A DNA stretch of 60,317 nucleotides from Betaproteobacteria bacterium (lineage in GTDB: Bacteria > Pseudomonadota > Gammaproteobacteria > Burkholderiales > SG8-39). The notes under the pieces were generated by a model. That model made no database searches and was not told where the DNA came from. It was given only the letters and a program-made list of their open reading frames with translations. Numbering within the stretch: the stretch's first letter is position 1; each line of letters starts with the position of its first letter. This document shows positions 28,285 through 37,404 of this stretch, piece after piece. The position numbers and the translations under genes were made by a program. The stretch is from positions 1 to 60,317 of the forward strand of contig SHXF01000012.1 of the NCBI GenBank assembly GCA_009693435.1, given 5' to 3'.

Positions 28285-29244
28285 ATGAAACGTATCTTTT
28301 CCGCACTGGCGCTGTGCGCGATTGCCGGCTCTGCCTGCGCGCAGGCCTGGCCCGCAAAGCCGATCCGGCTGATCGTGCCGTTTCCGCCGGCAGGCGGCAC
28401 CGACATCGTGGCGCGCACGGTCGCGCCGCATCTCGCGGCCGGATTGGGACAGCCGATCGTGATCGACAACCGTCCGGGCGCAGGCGGCACGATAGGCTCG
28501 GAGATGGGCGCCCGGGCGCCGAACGACGGCTACACCCTGCTCATGGCGACCACCAGCACGCACGCCGTCGCGCCCAATCTGAATCCGAAGTTGTCCTACG
28601 ATCCGCTGCGGGACTTTGCGCCGGTCAGCAACGTAAATTCCGGTCCGCTGCTGCTGGTGATAACCGCAGGCCTGCCGGTGAAATCGGTGCGCGAACTGAT
28701 CGCGCATGCCAAGGCCAATCCCGGCAAGCTGACCTTCGCCTCTTCGGGCGCGGGCACCGTCTACCATCTCACCGGAGAAATGTTCAAGACCATGACCGGG
28801 ACAAACATGGTGCACATACCTTACAAGGGCAGCGCGCAGGCCTTTCCCGATCTGATCAGCGGACAGGTCTCGCTGATGTTCGACCTGACCACGTCGGTGA
28901 TGCCGCTGGTGAAATCGGGCAAACTGCGTGCGCTTGCCGTGACCTCGACCAGTCGCAACGCCTCGGTGAGCGACCTGCCCACGGTAATCGAGGCGGGCGT
29001 GCCGGGATTCGAATCTACCCTGTGGATCGGCCTGTTCGCGCCCGCCGGCACGCCCCGGGATATCGTCATGCGTCTCAACGCCGAAGTGGCCCGGGTTCTC
29101 GCCCGCGGCGACGTGCGCGACACCTTCGCCCAACAGGGCGCGGACACCGCCGCCGGCAGCCCCGAGCAGTTTGCCGCGCAGATCAGGGCCGATCTGGCGG
29201 TTTGGGGGAAAGTGATTCGAGACGGCGGCGTGAAGCTCGAATAG
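28285..29244 (+). CDS. Bug-family tripartite tricarboxylate transporter receptor
   Basis: A 319-residue periplasmic binding protein. The Sec signal peptide (1-19, cleavage after SACA) is followed by the Bug signature WPAKPIRLIVPFPPAGGTDIVAR (first 20 residues or so of the mature part) and IDNRPGAGG. Bug proteins bind carboxylates or aromatic acids for TctAB-type carriers. The carrier genes are not here, as is common in Burkholderiales with many orphan receptors. It follows the ACMSD-like gene and could bind an aromatic acid, which is only a guess. Confidence 0.94.
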   Translation: MKRIFSALALCAIAGSACAQAWPAKPIRLIVPFPPAGGTDIVARTVAPHLAAGLGQPIVIDNRPGAGGTIGSEMGARAPNDGYTLLMATTSTHAVAPNLNPKLSYDPLRDFAPVSNVNSGPLLLVITAGLPVKSVRELIAHAKANPGKLTFASSGAGTVYHLTGEMFKTMTGTNMVHIPYKGSAQAFPDLISGQVSLMFDLTTSVMPLVKSGKLRALAVTSTSRNASVSDLPTVIEAGVPGFESTLWIGLFAPAGTPRDIVMRLNAEVARVLARGDVRDTFAQQGADTAAGSPEQFAAQIRADLAVWGKVIRDGGVKLE

Positions 29245-29255
29245 CCGCGGCCGCC

Positions 29256-30419
29256 TCACAGAATCCGGTTCGACCGCAGCACTGAAAGCAGCGCCCCGAG
29301 CAGCGCCAGCGCGGCGCCGATAGCGACGACTACCGAGGTGAGTTCGGTGGCGCGCCCCTTGGTGAGCGCCAGCCTGCCGCTCAGGCCCTGATAGATTTTT
29401 TTCAGTTCGCCGGCATTGGCGGCGCGGAAGTACTCCCCGCGGGTCATCATGGAGACTTTCTTCAGCGTCTCCTCGTCCAGGCGCACGCGCATCGACCAGC
29501 CATCCACGCTCAGTGTCGTGCCCTGCGTGGTGCCGATGCCGACGGTGTAGACGCGCACGCCGCGTTCGGCCGCGAGCTTGGCTGCCTCCAGCAATTCCGG
29601 CCCGGTGTTGCTCTGGCCGTCGGACAGCAGCACGATGGCGGTGGCGCCATTCGACCCGGGCGGGACCGGCTTGAAATTGTCGATCTGCTTCTGTCGCGCC
29701 CAGTCGCGCGTCCAGCGTTCGGCGCTCTTTCCGGAGATGATCTTCTCGACATCGATTCCCCCTTCCGGGAGCAGCGTGGACAGGGCAATGACCAGTCCGG
29801 AACCCAGCGCGGTGCCGCGCTGCAACTGGAAGCGTTCGATGGCGTTGATGATGTCCTCGCGCTTGTCGGTGGGCGCCTGCGCGAGCGACGCGGACGCGGC
29901 GATCGCGACCACGCCAATCCTGACCTCGCTGGGCTGGTCCGCGATGAAGGCCCTGGCGGCGGCCTGTGCGGCAGCCAGCCGGTTAGGCGCAATGTCGGTG
30001 GCGCGCATGCTGCCGGACACATCCATTGCGAGGATGATGGCATCGAGGCGCGAGGGCAGCATCACCACCGCCTGCGGACGCGCGACGGCGAAGATCATCG
30101 TGGTAAGCCCCAGCAGCATCAGGATGGCCGCGCCATGGACGCGCATCACGATAGCCAGCTTCGCCCATGCGCGCGCGACCCCCTTCGCTCCGCCCCCCTT
30201 CGCTCCGCCGCCCGCTGCGTCAGGCCCGCTTGCGCCTGACCCGTCGCCAGCCGGCCTCGCACCTGTTTCCTGCATCGCCAGGGCGAGGCTGGCGAATCGC
30301 GACAAGGCGTTGCGCTGCCGCGCCACCAGCCGCAGGTAGAACACCACTATCAGCGGCACGAACAGCAGCAGCCACAGCAGGGTCGGCCACAGCAGGGTCA
30401 GGTCGCGCAATGCCAGCAT
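29256..30419 (-). CDS. VWA-domain membrane protein (BatA-like)
   Basis: A 387-residue inner-membrane protein. Two helices (about 10-28 and 98-115) come before a von Willebrand factor A domain with a full MIDAS (DVSGS at 133-137 and the LLSDGQSNTG strand), and a final helix lies near 363-381. A Gly/Ala/Lys-rich linker (about 59-80, with GGAKGGGAKG) sits between the first two helices. I take the ATG giving MLALRDLTLLW. Preceding genes encode DUF58 and MoxR proteins, the classic MoxR-DUF58-VWA set thought to act in cofactor insertion or envelope stress. Exact role unknown. Confidence 0.88.
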   Translation of the reverse strand: MLALRDLTLLWPTLLWLLLFVPLIVVFYLRLVARQRNALSRFASLALAMQETGARPAGDGSGASGPDAAGGGAKGGGAKGVARAWAKLAIVMRVHGAAILMLLGLTTMIFAVARPQAVVMLPSRLDAIILAMDVSGSMRATDIAPNRLAAAQAAARAFIADQPSEVRIGVVAIAASASLAQAPTDKREDIINAIERFQLQRGTALGSGLVIALSTLLPEGGIDVEKIISGKSAERWTRDWARQKQIDNFKPVPPGSNGATAIVLLSDGQSNTGPELLEAAKLAAERGVRVYTVGIGTTQGTTLSVDGWSMRVRLDEETLKKVSMMTRGEYFRAANAGELKKIYQGLSGRLALTKGRATELTSVVVAIGAALALLGALLSVLRSNRIL

Positions 30420-30447
30420 GGTAGTTCCGATTCGATTTGCGCGGCGC

Positions 30448-31497
30448 TCAGACGGCCATGGCCTTGCGCAGCATGCCGCCACCCGCGGCAAGCTGGCTGC
30501 GGCGCTTGCGCAGTTCGGTGAAGCGCAGCAGCGCTTCTCCGACATTGTCATCGGTGGCGAGTTCGAGGCAGTCCACGCCCGCCTCGGCCAGTGTCGTGCG
30601 CAGCACCGATTCGCGCAGCGTCGCGGCCTCGGCAAAACGCCTGCGGAAGCCACGATCGTGGGTATCGATGAAAAGCTGCTCGCCGGTTTCTGAGTCCTGC
30701 AGCGAAACGAAACCCACATCCGGCAATTCCATCTCCATGGCATCGTAGAGGCGCACGGCGACCACTTCGTGCTTGCGCGCGAGCAGGTTGATCGCTTTCG
30801 TCCAGCCGGGCGTGCTGATGAAATCGGAGACGATGAACACCACCGAGCGCCGCTTCATCACCTGGTGCGCCTTTTCAAACAGTTCGTTCAGGTTGGTTTC
30901 CCTGCCGGCCGGCCCGCCCGCCCGGCGCTGCTGTTCGCCCTGGCGCAGCATGCGGTCGAGCAGATGCAGCACCTGGCGACGCCCGCCGCTCGCCGGCACC
31001 ACCTGCGTGGCGCTGTCGCCATGAAGCACGGCGCCCACCCGGTTGCCATGGCGCGTCAGGAGCCGCGCCAGCACGCCGACCAGTTCCGCCGAGACGGTGC
31101 GCTTGCGCACCTGCTGCGAGCCAAAGTCTATCGAGCCGCTGAGATCGAGCAGGAACCACGCGGTGACCTCGCGGTCCTCCTGGAACTCGCGCACGTGCGG
31201 CACCTGCATGCGTGCCGTGACATTCCAGTCGATGTAGCGCACGTCGTCGTGCCACTGGTACTCGCGCAGATCGGCGAGATCCAGGCCGAAACCGCGCAGC
31301 AGGGTCCGGTAATCGCCCTGCAGCAGTCCGTCGAGGCGCCGGATGACAGTCCACTCCAGGCGCCGCAGCAGTGTTTCCGGCTCGGCTCGACGCCGTACCT
31401 TCAACAACGGCGCCGGCTCGGGCGCAGGCACCGCTGCAGACGCAGCGTCCTGCGCCAGCGTCGCGGCTGCCTCAGGCTTCCGCCGGAACCTGAACAT
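30448..31497 (-). CDS. DUF58 domain protein (MoxR-associated)
   Basis: A 349-residue cytoplasmic protein with the DUF58 signature YQWHDDVRYIDWNVTAR (about 79-95), followed by a VWA-like fold with DLSGSID and VFIVSDF. In this family a VWA-type domain without membrane helices partners a MoxR ATPase. The first 40 residues are Ala/Pro-rich and variable. Its start overlaps the MoxR gene by 26 bases, so the two are translationally linked, and the VWA gene follows 28 bases after its stop. Confidence 0.9.
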   Translation of the reverse strand: MFRFRRKPEAAATLAQDAASAAVPAPEPAPLLKVRRRAEPETLLRRLEWTVIRRLDGLLQGDYRTLLRGFGLDLADLREYQWHDDVRYIDWNVTARMQVPHVREFQEDREVTAWFLLDLSGSIDFGSQQVRKRTVSAELVGVLARLLTRHGNRVGAVLHGDSATQVVPASGGRRQVLHLLDRMLRQGEQQRRAGGPAGRETNLNELFEKAHQVMKRRSVVFIVSDFISTPGWTKAINLLARKHEVVAVRLYDAMEMELPDVGFVSLQDSETGEQLFIDTHDRGFRRRFAEAATLRESVLRTTLAEAGVDCLELATDDNVGEALLRFTELRKRRSQLAAGGGMLRKAMAV

Positions 31498-32500
31498 GCG
31501 TGGCCAGCGGTTTATCCGGCGCGGAGATGACCTGCATGATGCGCGCTATCAACTGGTCCGCGGTCAGCGCGTCGGAAAGCGCTTCGTACGACAGCACCAG
31601 CCGGTGGCGCATCACGTCCGCGACCAGATCGGTGATGTCATCGGGCAGCACATAGCGCCGGCCGCGCAGGAACGCGAGCGCGCGGGCGCCCTCGATGAGA
31701 TTGATGGTGGCGCGTGGACTGGCGCCGTAGGTGATGTAGCGCGCAATGTCGCCCAGTCCGTAGCGCTCCGGGTCGCGTGTCGCCGCCACCAGCCTGACGG
31801 CGTGATGGATCAGCATCGGATCGACATAGACGCTGCGGCACTCGCGTTGCAGCGCGATCAGCTGCGTGGTGGTGGCCACCGCCGCCACTGCCGTGGCCGC
31901 GCCGGTGACGCGCTCCACGATCACGAATTCCTCCTCTTCACTCGGATAACCGATGAGGATCTTCATCATGAAGCGGTCGACCTGCGCCTCCGGCAGCGGA
32001 TAGGTGCCCTCGGTCTCGATCGGGTTCTGCGTCGCCATTACCAGGAACGGCTCGGGCACCTTGTGCGTCTGGCCGGCAATCGTGACCTGCCGCTCCTGCA
32101 TCACTTCGAGCAGCGCGCTCTGCACCTTGGCCGGGGCGCGGTTGATCTCGTCGGCGAGCAGCAGGTTGGTGAACACCGGGCCCAGGCTGGTGCTGAACTC
32201 GCCGGATTTCTGGTTGTACATGCGCGTGCCCGTCAGGTCGGCCGGCAACAGGTCCGGGGTGAACTGGATGCGCTTGAATTCACCGCGCAAGGTCAGCGCC
32301 AGGGTTTTCACGGTGAGCGTCTTGGCCAGCCCCGGCACGCCTTCGACCAGCAGGTGGCCCTGCGCCAGTATCGCCACCAGCACCCGCTCGAGAAAATGGT
32401 CCTGTCCCACCACGACGCGCTTCACTTCATAGAGCACGCTCTCCATCAGGGTGGCCACGTCGGTGCGCGCGGCGAGAGTGTCGGTCAGCTTGTCGTTCAT
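31472..32500 (-). CDS. MoxR-family AAA+ ATPase
   Basis: A 342-residue AAA+ ATPase of the MoxR group. Walker A is GVPGLAKT (54-61), Walker B is LLLADEIN (113-120), sensor I lies in MATQNP, and the C-terminal lid carries the ASPRATINLIEGARALAF stretch. It acts as a chaperone-like motor with the DUF58 and VWA proteins encoded next to it (MRP subfamily order). It probably starts the operon, with the HtrA-like gene 70 bases upstream in the same direction. Confidence 0.95.
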   Translation of the reverse strand: MNDKLTDTLAARTDVATLMESVLYEVKRVVVGQDHFLERVLVAILAQGHLLVEGVPGLAKTLTVKTLALTLRGEFKRIQFTPDLLPADLTGTRMYNQKSGEFSTSLGPVFTNLLLADEINRAPAKVQSALLEVMQERQVTIAGQTHKVPEPFLVMATQNPIETEGTYPLPEAQVDRFMMKILIGYPSEEEEFVIVERVTGAATAVAAVATTTQLIALQRECRSVYVDPMLIHHAVRLVAATRDPERYGLGDIARYITYGASPRATINLIEGARALAFLRGRRYVLPDDITDLVADVMRHRLVLSYEALSDALTADQLIARIMQVISAPDKPLATHVQVPAEA

Positions 32501-32570
32501 CGATTCGGTCCTTGAATATCCGCTATCCGCATTGCGGATCGATTGATCGTGGTTCGTGGAATCCCGGCGT

Positions 32571-33539
32571 TCAGAACGGCGCTATGCCCACCGCGCTGCC
32601 CGCTGCTTCTATGGTTGCCGCAAATGCTATGCCGATAAAAGTGCGCGCATCGGTGGGGTTCAGGATGGCGGTGACGATGCCGACCACCTCGCCGTCCATC
32701 GTGACCAGCGGGCCGCCGGAATTGCCCGGGTTCGCGGCGGCGTCGAACTGGATCAGCTTGGTCAGCAGGCGCTGCCCTTCGGGCGAACGGAATTCGCGGT
32801 TCAGGCCGGACACCACGCCCGCCGATACCGACGGCCCGATGCCGAACGGAAATCCGACCGCGACCACTTCGTCCCCGGGTTTGAGGTTTTGCGCCGAACC
32901 CAGCGTCGCCGACGGCAGGTCATCGGGAATATTGCGTGCGCGGATTACGGCCAGATCGTTTTCCGGGTGCGCGCCCACCAGGTCAGCCTCCGATTCGAAC
33001 CCATCGGAGAAGGTGACCATCACCCGCTTCGCGCCCATCACCACGTGCAGATTGGTCAGGATGATGCCCTCGTCGACGATGACCACGCCCGAACCGACAC
33101 CGCGTTCCTTTTCCCCGCCTTCGGGGTCCTTGGGGTCTTCGCCGAAGCCGCGCACCCGCACCACCGACTGGCGCACCGATTCCGCCGCCTTGGCGGCACG
33201 CGAGGGCAGGCTCTTGTTTTCCAGGGTGTGCAGGACTGCGGCATCGATATCCTCCTGCGTTGTTTCCGAGGGCGCCGGCTGCATCGCCCAGAACAGCAGC
33301 ACCGGCACCACGGCAAGGGTCAGCGCCGCGACGAACAGGGCGGCGCGTTCGTGGCGTGCGAGGAAGGCGCCCAGCCGCGCGCGCCATCCCGTCGCGGGCG
33401 CGGCCGCCTGAACGGCAGGCAGCGGCGCACGACCATGCGGCCGCTCGGCCCGGCTCCCGCGCCGCTGAACCTGCGGCGCGGCCCATGCGGGAATCTCGCT
33501 GGCACGGTGGGTCCTGCTATAGAGCACTGCGCGTTTCAT
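32571..33539 (-). CDS. Membrane-anchored HtrA/DegP-like serine protease without PDZ domain
   Basis: A 322-residue protein. A basic, Pro/Ala-rich cytoplasmic stretch (1-60) is followed by one membrane helix (about 67-86) and a periplasmic trypsin-like domain with triad H165 (LTNLHVV), D195 (ENDLAVI) and S274 (NPGNSGGPL). The usual C-terminal PDZ domain is absent; the protein ends shortly after the protease core. That is the layout of truncated DegS-like S1C proteases. It lies upstream of the MoxR gene on the same strand and may work with that envelope system. It is divergent from a second VWA gene. Confidence 0.88.
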   Translation of the reverse strand: MKRAVLYSRTHRASEIPAWAAPQVQRRGSRAERPHGRAPLPAVQAAAPATGWRARLGAFLARHERAALFVAALTLAVVPVLLFWAMQPAPSETTQEDIDAAVLHTLENKSLPSRAAKAAESVRQSVVRVRGFGEDPKDPEGGEKERGVGSGVVIVDEGIILTNLHVVMGAKRVMVTFSDGFESEADLVGAHPENDLAVIRARNIPDDLPSATLGSAQNLKPGDEVVAVGFPFGIGPSVSAGVVSGLNREFRSPEGQRLLTKLIQFDAAANPGNSGGPLVTMDGEVVGIVTAILNPTDARTFIGIAFAATIEAAGSAVGIAPF

Positions 33540-33984
33540 GCTGGATCAGTACAGAGAGAAAATCCGGAAGGGCCAGTCGCCGGGAGCAACCTGCAGGAGC
33601 ATGCGCAACTGGAAAACTGTGATACCTGGATTTGAAACATGACCGTAAATTGACTTTCACGCCCGCCGGCTCGTCCCCCTCGCCAATTCAAAAGGTAACA
33701 TGAGTGCGGGCTCAGGTATATGCCTCGCGATGTTGATTGTTGCGCGGCAGCTGCCACACGGTCTGCCCCACATAGGTGCACCGCATGATCTGCCATACGG
33801 TCTGCCATTTTGCGCCCGCCATTGCGGCAGCAGCGTGCGGGGAAAGCGAAATGGGGAGGTTGCCTGGAGGCGCCATCCGAAGTACCGTACGCAGGAATTG
33901 AAAAAAGGGATCCTTGGTACCCGGTCCCCGTTCGAGACAATCGGCGGCGCGTGGCATGCGCCGCCGGACCTGCAAGGAAAAGCG
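33540..33984. other. 445-base divergent promoter region
   Basis: The gap lies between the divergent protease and VWA genes. It holds a 17-bp near-perfect direct repeat, CTGCCACACGGTCTGCC, at 33751-33767 and (with one change) 33790-33806, 39 bases apart. That is the spacing of a paired binding site on one DNA face or close to it. An open frame reaching back to 33700 has no family match before the VWA start. I see no other gene. Confidence 0.45.
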
Positions 33985-35046
33985 ATGCAGTTTCTCTGGC
34001 CTGACCTGCTCTGGCTGCTACTCGCCCTGCCGGCGCTGGTCGCCGCCTATGTCTATGCGCTGCGCCGCAAGAAAAAAATGGCGGTCCGTTACGCCAGCCT
34101 GATGCTGGTGCGCTCGGCCGTCGGGCCCGGCCAGCGCTACCGGCGCCACGTCCCGCCGGCGTTGTTCCTGTTGGCCATGCTTGCCGCCATCATTGCCATC
34201 GCGCGGCCGACCGCCAATGTAGTCCTGCCGGCCGACTATCTGACCCTGATCATGGCGATGGACGTGTCGCGCAGCATGCAGGCGACCGACGTGGAACCGA
34301 ACCGCATCAGCGCCGCCCAGACCGCGGCGAGGGCGTTCATAGAGGAGTTGCCGCGCAACGTGCGCATGGGCATCGTCTCGTTCGCCGGTACGGCCATCGT
34401 GGTGCAGACCATCACCGATAAGCACGAGGACATGCTGGCGGCCATCGATCGCTTCGAACTGCAGCGCGCCACCGCCACCGGCTCCGGTCTGCTGCTGTCG
34501 CTGGCGCAATTGTTCCCGAACGACGGCATCGACCTGGAAGCGGCGGTGTACGACAGTTCGTTTTCGCGCTACGGCGGCGGCGGCGCGACCATAGACCGCT
34601 CGCGCAAGGCGCGTGTGGAAAAGAAGGATTTCAAACCGTTTGCCCCCGGATCCTATACATCGGGGGCCATCGTCCTGCTAAGCGACGGCAGGCGCACCAC
34701 CGGCCCCGACCCGCTGGAAGTGGCGAAGATGGCGGCCGACCGGGGCGTGCGTGTGTTTACCGTCGGCTTCGGCACCCACGAGGGCGGCAGCATCGGCTTC
34801 GGCGGCATGTCCTTCTACGTGCGGCTCGACGAGGAAACGCTCAAGGCCATCGCCCACATCACCGGCGGCGAATACTTCCACGCCGGCACCGCCGCCGACC
34901 TGCGCAAGGTCTATCAGAGCCTGAACTCCAAATTCGCCATGGAGCGCCAGGAAACCGAAATCAGCGCCCTCCTGAGCATCGCGGCGGTGATACTGGTGAT
35001 TGCCGCATCGGTGCTGTCGCTGCTTTGGTTCCATCGCGCCTCATGA
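33985..35046 (+). CDS. Second VWA-domain membrane protein (BatA-like)
   Basis: A 353-residue paralogue in layout of the VWA gene at 29256. Two N-terminal helices (about 6-26 and 58-74) are followed by a VWA domain with MIDAS DVSRS (93-97) and the LLSDGRRTTGP strand, and a C-terminal helix (about 328-348). The start has AAGGA upstream and removes a 95-codon extension without coding character. It is transcribed away from the protease-MoxR operon but belongs to the same functional set. Its 3' end overlaps the convergent hydrolase gene by six bases. Confidence 0.88.
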   Translation: MQFLWPDLLWLLLALPALVAAYVYALRRKKKMAVRYASLMLVRSAVGPGQRYRRHVPPALFLLAMLAAIIAIARPTANVVLPADYLTLIMAMDVSRSMQATDVEPNRISAAQTAARAFIEELPRNVRMGIVSFAGTAIVVQTITDKHEDMLAAIDRFELQRATATGSGLLLSLAQLFPNDGIDLEAAVYDSSFSRYGGGGATIDRSRKARVEKKDFKPFAPGSYTSGAIVLLSDGRRTTGPDPLEVAKMAADRGVRVFTVGFGTHEGGSIGFGGMSFYVRLDEETLKAIAHITGGEYFHAGTAADLRKVYQSLNSKFAMERQETEISALLSIAAVILVIAASVLSLLWFHRAS

Positions 35047-35823
35047 CCGGCTTTCCGCCAATGAGCGCACGAAGCGCGTCATCGCCTCCAGCGTCCGCTC
35101 GGGCTGATCGCGGTGCGGGGAATGCTTGCAGTCCGGCAGCCTGAGTTGACGCAGCGGGCCCGACACGCGCGCCGCGATGGCATCGAGTTGCGCCAGCGTG
35201 CCGTACTCGTCGTCCAGACCCTGAATCGCTAACACCGGGCAGGTCACGCCGGGCAGGCACGCCTCGATGTTCCACGCGCGGAAATCCGCATGCTGCCAGA
35301 TGTCGTTCCAGCCGGTGAAGGTGCGCCCCGCGTCACGGTGATGGCGGGCGAGTTTCTGCGGCAGGTCGGTGGTTTCGAACGCGGTCTTCGCCGCGACGAT
35401 GCTGGAGATGCTGATGTCCTCGACGAACACGTGCGGCGCTTCGGCAATGATGCCGAGCGCACGCCGGCCCGAACCGGCGTAGATCAGCGCGATCGACGCG
35501 CCATCGCTGTGACCGATCAACACCGGATCGGCGACACCCAGGGCCTCCAGCAATTGCGGCAGCACCAGCAGCGCCTCGTCGTGCATGTAGCCGGTTTCGC
35601 GCGGCTCCGCCAGCACCGCCGACTGGCCGTAGCCGTAGCGCGAATAGACGATGGTCTCGCAGCCGGTGGACGCCGCCAGCCGCGCCGGAAAATCGCGCCA
35701 CAACGAAATCGACCCGAGTCCTTCGTGCAGAAACACCAGTTGCGGCGCCGATCCGGCCAGCCGCAGGTATTCGAGCCTACGGCCCTGTATGGTTGCGAAT
35801 TGCGTTGCGTATTCCGTCGCCAC
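35041..35823 (-). CDS. Alpha/beta hydrolase
   Basis: A 260-residue alpha/beta-hydrolase. The oxyanion loop is HEGLGS (33-38), nucleophile S106 lies in GHSDGA, an acid is found in QGLDDEYG, and the His in CKHSPHRDQ is the likely base. The GHSDGA nucleophile elbow is found in 3-oxoadipate enol-lactonase-like and other esterases. The start codon is GTG with only a weak upstream GAGTGA, so the N-terminus is uncertain. It is alone, convergent with the VWA gene. Substrate unknown. Confidence 0.82.
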   Translation of the reverse strand: MATEYATQFATIQGRRLEYLRLAGSAPQLVFLHEGLGSISLWRDFPARLAASTGCETIVYSRYGYGQSAVLAEPRETGYMHDEALLVLPQLLEALGVADPVLIGHSDGASIALIYAGSGRRALGIIAEAPHVFVEDISISSIVAAKTAFETTDLPQKLARHHRDAGRTFTGWNDIWQHADFRAWNIEACLPGVTCPVLAIQGLDDEYGTLAQLDAIAARVSGPLRQLRLPDCKHSPHRDQPERTLEAMTRFVRSLAESRS

Positions 35824-35961
35824 CGTCTAATCACTCATAAAAGTCACACTTTAATTGTTCAAAGTCCACTATCGGCGGATGCTTACAGCCAGTCTTGATA
35901 CCATTTTTTATATGGTACCTAGCGCCGTACGATCGCCGTGCGCCTGTAAATCCCGTCGCAG

Positions 35962-36058
35962 TTTCCGCATCGCAGCTTCCGCATCACAGTTTCCGCATCG
36001 CAACTTCCGCATCACAGCTTCCGCATCACAGCTTCGCATAACAGTTTCCGCATCAGAG
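35962..36058. repeat. 14-bp tandem repeat, about seven units, overlapping a stop codon
   Basis: Units of CTTCCGCATCACAG or TTTCCGCATCGCAG run from 35962 in 14-base phase (one unit is 13). The array enters the last codons of the minus-strand AttH/CrtC-like gene, whose stop is at 36053-36055. The remaining part of the 35824-36052 gap is unremarkable and slightly AT-rich near the hydrolase start. Confidence 0.9.
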
Positions 36059-37225
36059 CTTCAGCGGTTTCCAGTATCCCGTCAGTTCCAGATAACCGCG
36101 GCCGATTACCTTGCCCGCGCTGCGCGCGCGCACTGCGCCCTCCCAGTACACGGTGCCGGTGCTCGCACGGGAATCCAGTTCCTGATCGTTCATCAGGGGC
36201 TCCAATTCCACGCTCATGGCGTCCGCGGCAGCCTTGCCCGGCGCCGCGCCGCCGATGTCCACGCGCATCGCCACCGGGTATTCCGCCCCGGTGCGTGGCG
36301 ACTGCCAGCGTCGCAGCGGCGTGAAATGTACCTCATCGGGACGCAACGCCCGCAGCTTGCCCGCCGCGGATCGATGCGTGCCGCCCGCCCAGAATGCCCC
36401 GCCCGCGGCATCGCGCATGCGAAACGCCATCAGCGCGCCGCCATCGTCGAGATTGATGCCGATCCAGTCCCAGCCGACCGCCTCCTTCGCCATGGCCTGA
36501 CTGGACCACTCATGGTCGAGCCAGGCGCGCCCTTCGACTGCCACCTTCCTGCCCCCGGCGCGCGAGGTCACCGTGCCTGTCACGGCCAGCTGCGGCCGGC
36601 TGTAGTAGTAGCTCGACTGTCCTGCCAGCGGGCCCTTGCGGCTGTAGCCATTGCGTCCCTGCAGCAGCACCGCCTGCGTTGCGGAGAAGCGCAGATCCAG
36701 CTCGAATTCGCGCGCCGGAATCCGCGCCGCGTAGCTGTCCCCTTGCAGCACCAGCGACCAGTCGTCAATGCGCACATCGGTGCGGCCTTCCGCCGCATCG
36801 GCGATGCCGAACCCGGCGCGCGCCGAACGTTGGTCGTGCAGCAGCCGACCCGTCCCGGGATCCGCCAGCGCGGCATGGGCAAACAGCAGTTGCCTGGGTG
36901 CAAAGCGGCTCTTGCTGTCCTCGCCGATGCCCGGACGATTGCGGAAAAACGTGATCTGCATCCCCATTTCCTCGCCACCTGCCGCCTTCACCCAGCCGGT
37001 GACGTACCACCACTCCGTGCGGTACGCCGGATGGCTGCCGTGATCGCGCGGCAGTTCGATGCGATGCCTGCCGGTCACCTCCGGGTAGACCTGCGAGTGC
37101 GCAGACGGCGTGGCCGCGCCGCACACTGCGCTGAGCAAGAAGGCGATGCGCAATGTGTCGAGGGACAGGCGGAGGGACAGGCGGAGCGACAGGCGGAGCG
37201 ACAGGCGGAGAGACATGCGGCGCAT
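36053..37225 (-). CDS. AttH/CrtC-like lipocalin-domain protein
   Basis: A 390-residue exported protein of the carotenoid 1,2-hydratase (CrtC) / AttH family. Conserved features include YRTEWWYVTGWV, FFRNRPG, GRAWLDHEWSSQ and WDWIGINLDDGGALMAFRMR. No carotenoid genes are near, so the AttH role is preferred: such proteins usually accompany an FtsX-type permease and ATPase, and that pair lies at 43548-46932. The N-terminus is odd: before the hydrophobic signal segment there are four SLRL repeats coded by a 12-bp tandem repeat. Start at 37225 or 37216. Confidence 0.85.
   Translation of the reverse strand: MRRMSLRLSLRLSLRLSLRLSLDTLRIAFLLSAVCGAATPSAHSQVYPEVTGRHRIELPRDHGSHPAYRTEWWYVTGWVKAAGGEEMGMQITFFRNRPGIGEDSKSRFAPRQLLFAHAALADPGTGRLLHDQRSARAGFGIADAAEGRTDVRIDDWSLVLQGDSYAARIPAREFELDLRFSATQAVLLQGRNGYSRKGPLAGQSSYYYSRPQLAVTGTVTSRAGGRKVAVEGRAWLDHEWSSQAMAKEAVGWDWIGINLDDGGALMAFRMRDAAGGAFWAGGTHRSAAGKLRALRPDEVHFTPLRRWQSPRTGAEYPVAMRVDIGGAAPGKAAADAMSVELEPLMNDQELDSRASTGTVYWEGAVRARSAGKVIGRGYLELTGYWKPLKL
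37164..37211. repeat. 12-bp tandem repeat inside the AttH-like gene start
   Basis: GACAGGCGGAGC is repeated four times in exact phase (37164, 37176, 37188, 37200, with last-base variants). Read on the minus strand it encodes SLRL repeats directly in front of the signal sequence, so copy number would change the length of the positively charged leader. Confidence 0.85.
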
Positions 37226-37404
37226 CGTGCCACAAGTCTTGCGCGGTCTGGTTCTCCCGTTTGAAACTGGCTGCTTGCGCGGCGACAGTATCAACTCGAC
37301 AATGCGCGCCAATGGCGCAAAACACCGAAGCCGGTTCGGTTACCGGCTCGCCTCGCTGCAAATTCGCGGATGCCATTCGCGAAACCCATCTGACTAGGAC
37401 TGGC

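Noticed and set aside
36053..37225. Carotenoid biosynthesis (CrtC hydratase)
   Set aside because: The fold matches CrtC, but no other carotenoid gene is present and the AttH-type association with an FtsX exporter fits better.
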